A DNA stretch of 9,443 nucleotides, taken from contig DOCI01000052.1 in the NCBI GenBank assembly GCA_003503535.1, forward strand, positions 23,342-32,784, read 5' to 3'. The number at the start of each line of letters is the position of its first letter. The first letter of the stretch is position 1. Positions 5,741 to 9,443 of the stretch are shown here, in pieces. A program made the position numbers and the translations under genes. The stretch comes from Planctomycetaceae bacterium (GTDB lineage Bacteria > Planctomycetota > Planctomycetia > Planctomycetales > Planctomycetaceae). The notes below the pieces were generated by a model. That model had not been told where the DNA came from. It was given only the letters and a program-made list of their open reading frames with translations, and did not search any database.

Positions 5741-5818
5741 TAGGCTCGATGCTTGATAGTATGTTCTGGTATCATACGGTTTACCAGAAATATCTCTCAG
5801 GATTGGATTCCTCCAGAT

Positions 5819-6127
5819 ATGTTCAAAATCTTTTCTTCAAAAGAAAATCATGCAATTGGCATCTTCAGGCTTGTCGAGAGTTTTTTGCACTCCTCTCGTC
5901 AATATGTTCTTGGATTCACACTCCTGCTGCTTTTTGTGACATTCTATTTTTGGTCCGCTGTTCCTCTCAATTGCCTGATGAACCGCATCGGAATTGAAGA
6001 ATATTTCTTTTACGATTTGCATTATACATTTTATACACCCGTTTATGAACTTGGCGACATTTGGCCTTCCTGGCAACAGTATCTCGATGCACAGGAGACC
6101 TATTATCTTTTACTACTTTATCGGTAG
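5819..6127 (+). CDS. probable small single-pass membrane protein, 102 aa
   Basis: The frame from ATG 5819 encodes a protein with a polar N-terminus (to about residue 30), one strong hydrophobic segment (about 31-48, Y-V-L-G-F-T-L-L-L-L-F-V-T-F-Y-F-W), and a Tyr/Trp/acidic C-terminal part with P-L-N-C-L-M-N, Y-E-L-G-D-I-W-P and Y-L-D-A-Q-E. The frame is open from 5753, but the 22 extra residues are not hydrophobic and look less natural. There is no clear Shine-Dalgarno. The spacing of the P-L-N and L-G-D-x-W-P motifs after the membrane segment makes a real gene more likely than chance, but I cannot name a family. It sits 126 bases before the secreted C45 fusion gene on the same strand and might be co-transcribed. 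Confidence 0.5.
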   Translation: MFKIFSSKENHAIGIFRLVESFLHSSRQYVLGFTLLLLFVTFYFWSAVPLNCLMNRIGIEEYFFYDLHYTFYTPVYELGDIWPSWQQYLDAQETYYLLLLYR

Positions 6128-6252
6128 TAGCCGCCCCGCGAAATTCGAAAAGATTCTGAAACTTGAAACCCGTTCATTCGGTAATGATTGATATTGCCCG
6201 CTAAAATCGCTGAATTTTAATCCATTGTATTTCACCAAAAAAGTAGTTAACC

Positions 6253-8106
6253 ATGTTCAAATCCCGATTTGCGAGAGTCTTCAGCATTCTGTTCCTGACC
6301 CTTTTTGCATTGTCTGGGATCGCTCTCTACGCCGCAGACAGCCCGGCCGTTCAATTCTGCCAACAAGCTTCCCCATTGCAGGAATGCCTCTCCGGTCAGC
6401 GAGATTCCTTTCAACTGTCGGCCGATCTCAAAGTCAAAATCGATGATAAACCTCAATCGATTAAACTCCAGTTGATCCGCTACGATAACGAAGCCTTCGA
6501 CCTCTCGGCTCATCATTCCGACTACTCTTTTCAAATTTTCCGCCGATCCGACAAAACAATTTTCGAACTGCCTCATCATCAGAAACGTTTTGAATCCACT
6601 GGAGCACTCGAAACGAAAGATCATCTGGCCGCTCAAGGAATTCTCACACGACTGATCGATGCCGATTCTTCCATCGCCACCTATTTACCGATGCTGCAAA
6701 CGCCTCCTTCTTCACTGGGCTTCCTCCTGAATCAATTTGTCGAATTCCAACTCGATGAACAACAGCAACTCTGGACCGTTGACAATAAAACCCGAGTTCA
6801 ATTCCAGGAGGGAAAGACCGCCGCAGAACCCTGGCAAGCCTCGTGCAAGTCCGACGACTGGACTTGTGACCTCAGCATCACAGCCGCACCGAAAAGTCTG
6901 GCCATCCCTCCGGCTTCAGATAATTTCGCGGTGGAAACACTCGATAGGAATGTTCTCGAACGACAATTGTGTCGAGGCGTGAAGCGGGCGATTGCAATTC
7001 TCTCCCCCTCCAAACGACTGACTGATCCCACACAAAAAGACCGTAGCGTCGAGCATGGTCAACTGCAGTGGGTCGATGGTCAACGCGTTGCCCTCTTGTG
7101 GGGAACACCGGAAGAAATTGGGCAGGCTCACGCTCAACTGCTTTCCCGGCAGGCGACCCGCTGTATGGATTCCGTCCTCTACACCTTCGGCACGGTCCAA
7201 ACCATCCGCACTGGTCGCTGGTTTCAGCATGATCTTGAAGACGCTTATGCACGACTCTCGCCACACATTCCCGAGGACCATAAACGCGAGTTGACCGCAA
7301 TGGCTGAAGAGATGGGCTGGGACCCGAATCTTGTGAATGTGCTCAATGTCTTTCCAGAACTCTTTCACTGCTCCGGCTTCGCAGTCTTCAACAGTGCGAC
7401 TAAAGATGGCACGCTCTATCATGGACGCGTCCTCGATTACATGACCACTATCGGCCTGCAATATTCGTCGGTCACATTCATCGTCGCACCGGAAGGCAAA
7501 ATCCCCTTCGCCAACGTCGGCTACGGCGGATTCACCGGTTGTGTAACGGGCATGAACCAGGCTGGCATCTCGCTCGGCGAAATGGGCGGACGCGGCGAAG
7601 GTCAGTGGGATGGCGTGCCGATGGCGACATTAATGCGAATCGCTCTCGAAAACTGTCAGACCCTTGAAGAAGTCAAAACCTTATGGGCCACCAGTCCGCG
7701 GACCTGCGAATATTATTATGTGTTCGCTGATGGCAAAACAAATTCAGCGGTCGGAGTCGCGGCAACTCCCGAGAAAATTCAATTTGTCGAGCCGGGCGAG
7801 TATCACGAACTGCTCGGCGAAGGCATCACCGATGTCCTCGCCCTCTCTGCCGGTCAGCGTCTGCAAACCTTACGCAGCCGCATCCAGGAAAAGCATGGCC
7901 AGATCGACACCGAAACCGCCCTCTGGCTCATGAGCAGACCCGTCGCCATGCAATCCAACCTCCACAACACCCTCTTCATCCCCAAACAGGGCCTCCTCTA
8001 CGTCGCCAACGCCGACCACAATCACCCAGCCGCGGAGAGGCCGTATGTGAAGCTGGATTTGAATGCGTTGTTAAAGGAAATAGACGAGTTGAAGTCGCAA
8101 CAGTAA
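6253..8106 (+). CDS. secreted C45/AAT-type Ntn acyltransferase-hydrolase with extra N-terminal domain
   Basis: The 617-residue product begins with a signal peptide (core about 10-25, likely cut after A-L-Y-A, 24-27). Residues 28-215 form a beta-rich domain (L-S-A-D-L-K-V-K-I, I-K-L-Q-L-I-R-Y, T-I-F-E-L-P) resembling LolA-like lipid-binding folds; this is an inference. From about 268 the C45/acyl-CoA:6-APA acyltransferase family is clear: W-G-T-P-E-E-I-G-Q-A-H (283-293), E-M-G-W-D-P (353-358), V-L-N-V-F-P-E-L (363-370), then H-C-S-G-F with Cys373 as the expected nucleophile, D-G-T-L-Y-H-G-R-V-L-D-Y (385-396), and G-M-N-Q-A-G-I-S-L (433-441). Relatives self-cleave before this Cys and act on amide bonds such as penicillins or N-acyl amino acids; the substrate here is unknown. 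Cys36/45 and Cys198/205 could form disulfides in the periplasm. The Shine-Dalgarno is weak. Confidence 0.88.
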   Translation: MFKSRFARVFSILFLTLFALSGIALYAADSPAVQFCQQASPLQECLSGQRDSFQLSADLKVKIDDKPQSIKLQLIRYDNEAFDLSAHHSDYSFQIFRRSDKTIFELPHHQKRFESTGALETKDHLAAQGILTRLIDADSSIATYLPMLQTPPSSLGFLLNQFVEFQLDEQQQLWTVDNKTRVQFQEGKTAAEPWQASCKSDDWTCDLSITAAPKSLAIPPASDNFAVETLDRNVLERQLCRGVKRAIAILSPSKRLTDPTQKDRSVEHGQLQWVDGQRVALLWGTPEEIGQAHAQLLSRQATRCMDSVLYTFGTVQTIRTGRWFQHDLEDAYARLSPHIPEDHKRELTAMAEEMGWDPNLVNVLNVFPELFHCSGFAVFNSATKDGTLYHGRVLDYMTTIGLQYSSVTFIVAPEGKIPFANVGYGGFTGCVTGMNQAGISLGEMGGRGEGQWDGVPMATLMRIALENCQTLEEVKTLWATSPRTCEYYYVFADGKTNSAVGVAATPEKIQFVEPGEYHELLGEGITDVLALSAGQRLQTLRSRIQEKHGQIDTETALWLMSRPVAMQSNLHNTLFIPKQGLLYVANADHNHPAAERPYVKLDLNALLKEIDELKSQQ

Positions 8107-8357
8107 ATTCATTTTTCGGGTAGCCCAGAGAATCTCAAAGTGTTCTCTGTAATCACCTGCAGCGTTCGGCAGGAGCAAACTCAGTGTTTTACGGTCATTT
8201 GGAGTCCAGGCGACTGCAGAAACCATTTGAAAATGGTCTATTACCTGAATTGAGTTCTACTATGAAGATCGGGTATTGCCTGACTTACTTGTGTCTAATA
8301 ATTACAAACAGTGATCTTTTGCTCTGAGTGAACCCACGATCCTGAAAGGATAAATTT
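8107..8357. other. convergent intergenic region with dispersed element copy B
   Basis: This 251-base gap lies between two convergent genes. It holds the second copy of the dispersed element (8152-8251). Unlike the region after copy A, there is no strong terminator. A weak 5-bp stem (ATCCT/AGGAT, within about 8338-8352 on the minus strand) lies just past the MotB-like stop but lacks a T-run. Confidence 0.45.
8152..8251 (+). repeat. dispersed ~100-bp element, copy B, after the C45 fusion gene
   Basis: It starts 46 bases after the stop of the C45 gene, in the same orientation relative to that gene as copy A is to its own (2856-2961, 41 bases after the stop). It shares with copy A the stem CCTGC/GCAGG (8156-8160 with 8169-8173), the segment GCAGGAGCAAAC, the segment GCGACTGCAGA, and the perfect hairpin ACCATTTGAAAATGGT (8222-8237). 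Differences cluster between the two stems, where copy A has a perfect GGACAT hairpin and copy B does not. A 6-base shortening follows the second hairpin before the common ACCTGAATT end. Confidence 0.8.
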
Positions 8358-9083
<726 letters not shown>

Positions 9084-9443
9084 GATGAACTCTCTGTGCC
9101 GTGGAAGACTGGTAATTTAATAGGCAATACGAAGGACGCAATCAGCGGCTCTACACTCTCTATCGACTGCAAAGCCTGGTCGTTTCCAGTAAAGAACAAA
9201 GAAGGAATTCGCATTGTCGAGATGACTGGCAGAAATTGCGAAATCAGAAAATTCGAAAAAATCGTTAAATTTTCTCAAGCCGACGTGGTTTGAGGTTCGA
9301 TAAAGATGATGATGCATTCCTTGCATCCCCTTCCCCCAATCCCCCCACCTAAGAAGTGTTCACTAAAATCAGGCAAATCCCCTTTGCCAGATCAGCACTT
9401 CATCAGAACTCACGAGACTATCATGAGATCGACCGATCCCCCA
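9084..9443. other. upstream region of the MotB-like gene; no confident gene
   Basis: There is no MotA-like frame on the minus strand: the longest frame (9117-9326) is His- and Phe-rich with no family resemblance, and its upstream extension meets a stop. A C-rich tract (about 9327-9348) and a hairpin GGCAAA/TTTGCC (9372-9377 with 9383-9388, loop TCCCC) are visible. An ATG at 9423 on the plus strand leaves a frame open to the window edge (seven codons, M-R-S-T-D-P-P), which may be the start of a divergent gene; this is too short to judge. Confidence 0.45.

Noticed and set aside
9117..9326. 69-codon frame on - as a possible MotA end or upstream partner gene
   Set aside because: It shows no MotA feature (no membrane helices, no stator motif), and the frame is closed upstream by a stop before the window edge.
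9423..9443. ATG opening a + frame to the window end
   Set aside because: Only seven codons are visible and the ribosome site is weak; it may be a real gene start but cannot be supported from this window.

Overview
The window most likely comes from a planctomycete (Planctomycetota, probably Planctomycetales). This rests on recognising the style of the proteins, not on a marker gene. There are exported Tyr/Gly/Asn- and Pro/Gln-rich proteins with an HFR-x-PY-x-Y type motif, a C45-type acyltransferase/hydrolase behind a signal peptide, and a stand-alone MotB-like protein. Shine-Dalgarno sequences are only sometimes clear, and the gaps between genes hold many palindromic repeats. Base composition looks roughly balanced, near half GC. 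It reads as ordinary chromosome: there is no transposase, phage gene, tRNA, rRNA or CRISPR array.

Layout. (1) 2-307: 3' end of an EVE-domain (PUA-like) protein on +, convergent with a 163-residue conserved-looking hypothetical protein on - (317-808). (2) 934-1608 (-) and 2063-2815 (+): two divergent genes for exported low-complexity proteins, each followed by a clear rho-independent terminator (874-902 on -, 2963-3000 on +). (3) 2816-3519: a gene-free stretch packed with structured DNA, namely a ~106-bp dispersed element, a terminator, a GC-rich nested palindrome and a 68-bp near-perfect palindrome. (4) 3520-4587 (-): a tandem-GNAT acyltransferase whose layout resembles eukaryotic N-myristoyltransferase. 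4868-5653 (-): an AIM24/TIGR00266 family protein. A hairpin repeat lies between them. (5) 5819-6127 (+): a probable small single-pass membrane protein. 6253-8106 (+): a secreted two-part protein, an N-terminal domain of LolA-like character plus a C-terminal C45/AAT-type Ntn-hydrolase domain with candidate nucleophile Cys373. (6) 8152-8251: a second copy of the dispersed element, again just downstream of a + strand stop codon. (7) 8358-9083 (-): a MotB-like membrane protein with an OmpA-like C-terminus and no MotA partner in view. The last 360 bases hold no confident gene.

The genes do not form one pathway, although several act at the cell envelope (exported proteins, secreted hydrolase, MotB-like protein). 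The strongest leads are the dispersed element found at nearly the same distance after two unrelated stop codons, the NMT-like tandem GNAT protein, and the secreted C45 fusion. I see no convincing new multi-gene system.
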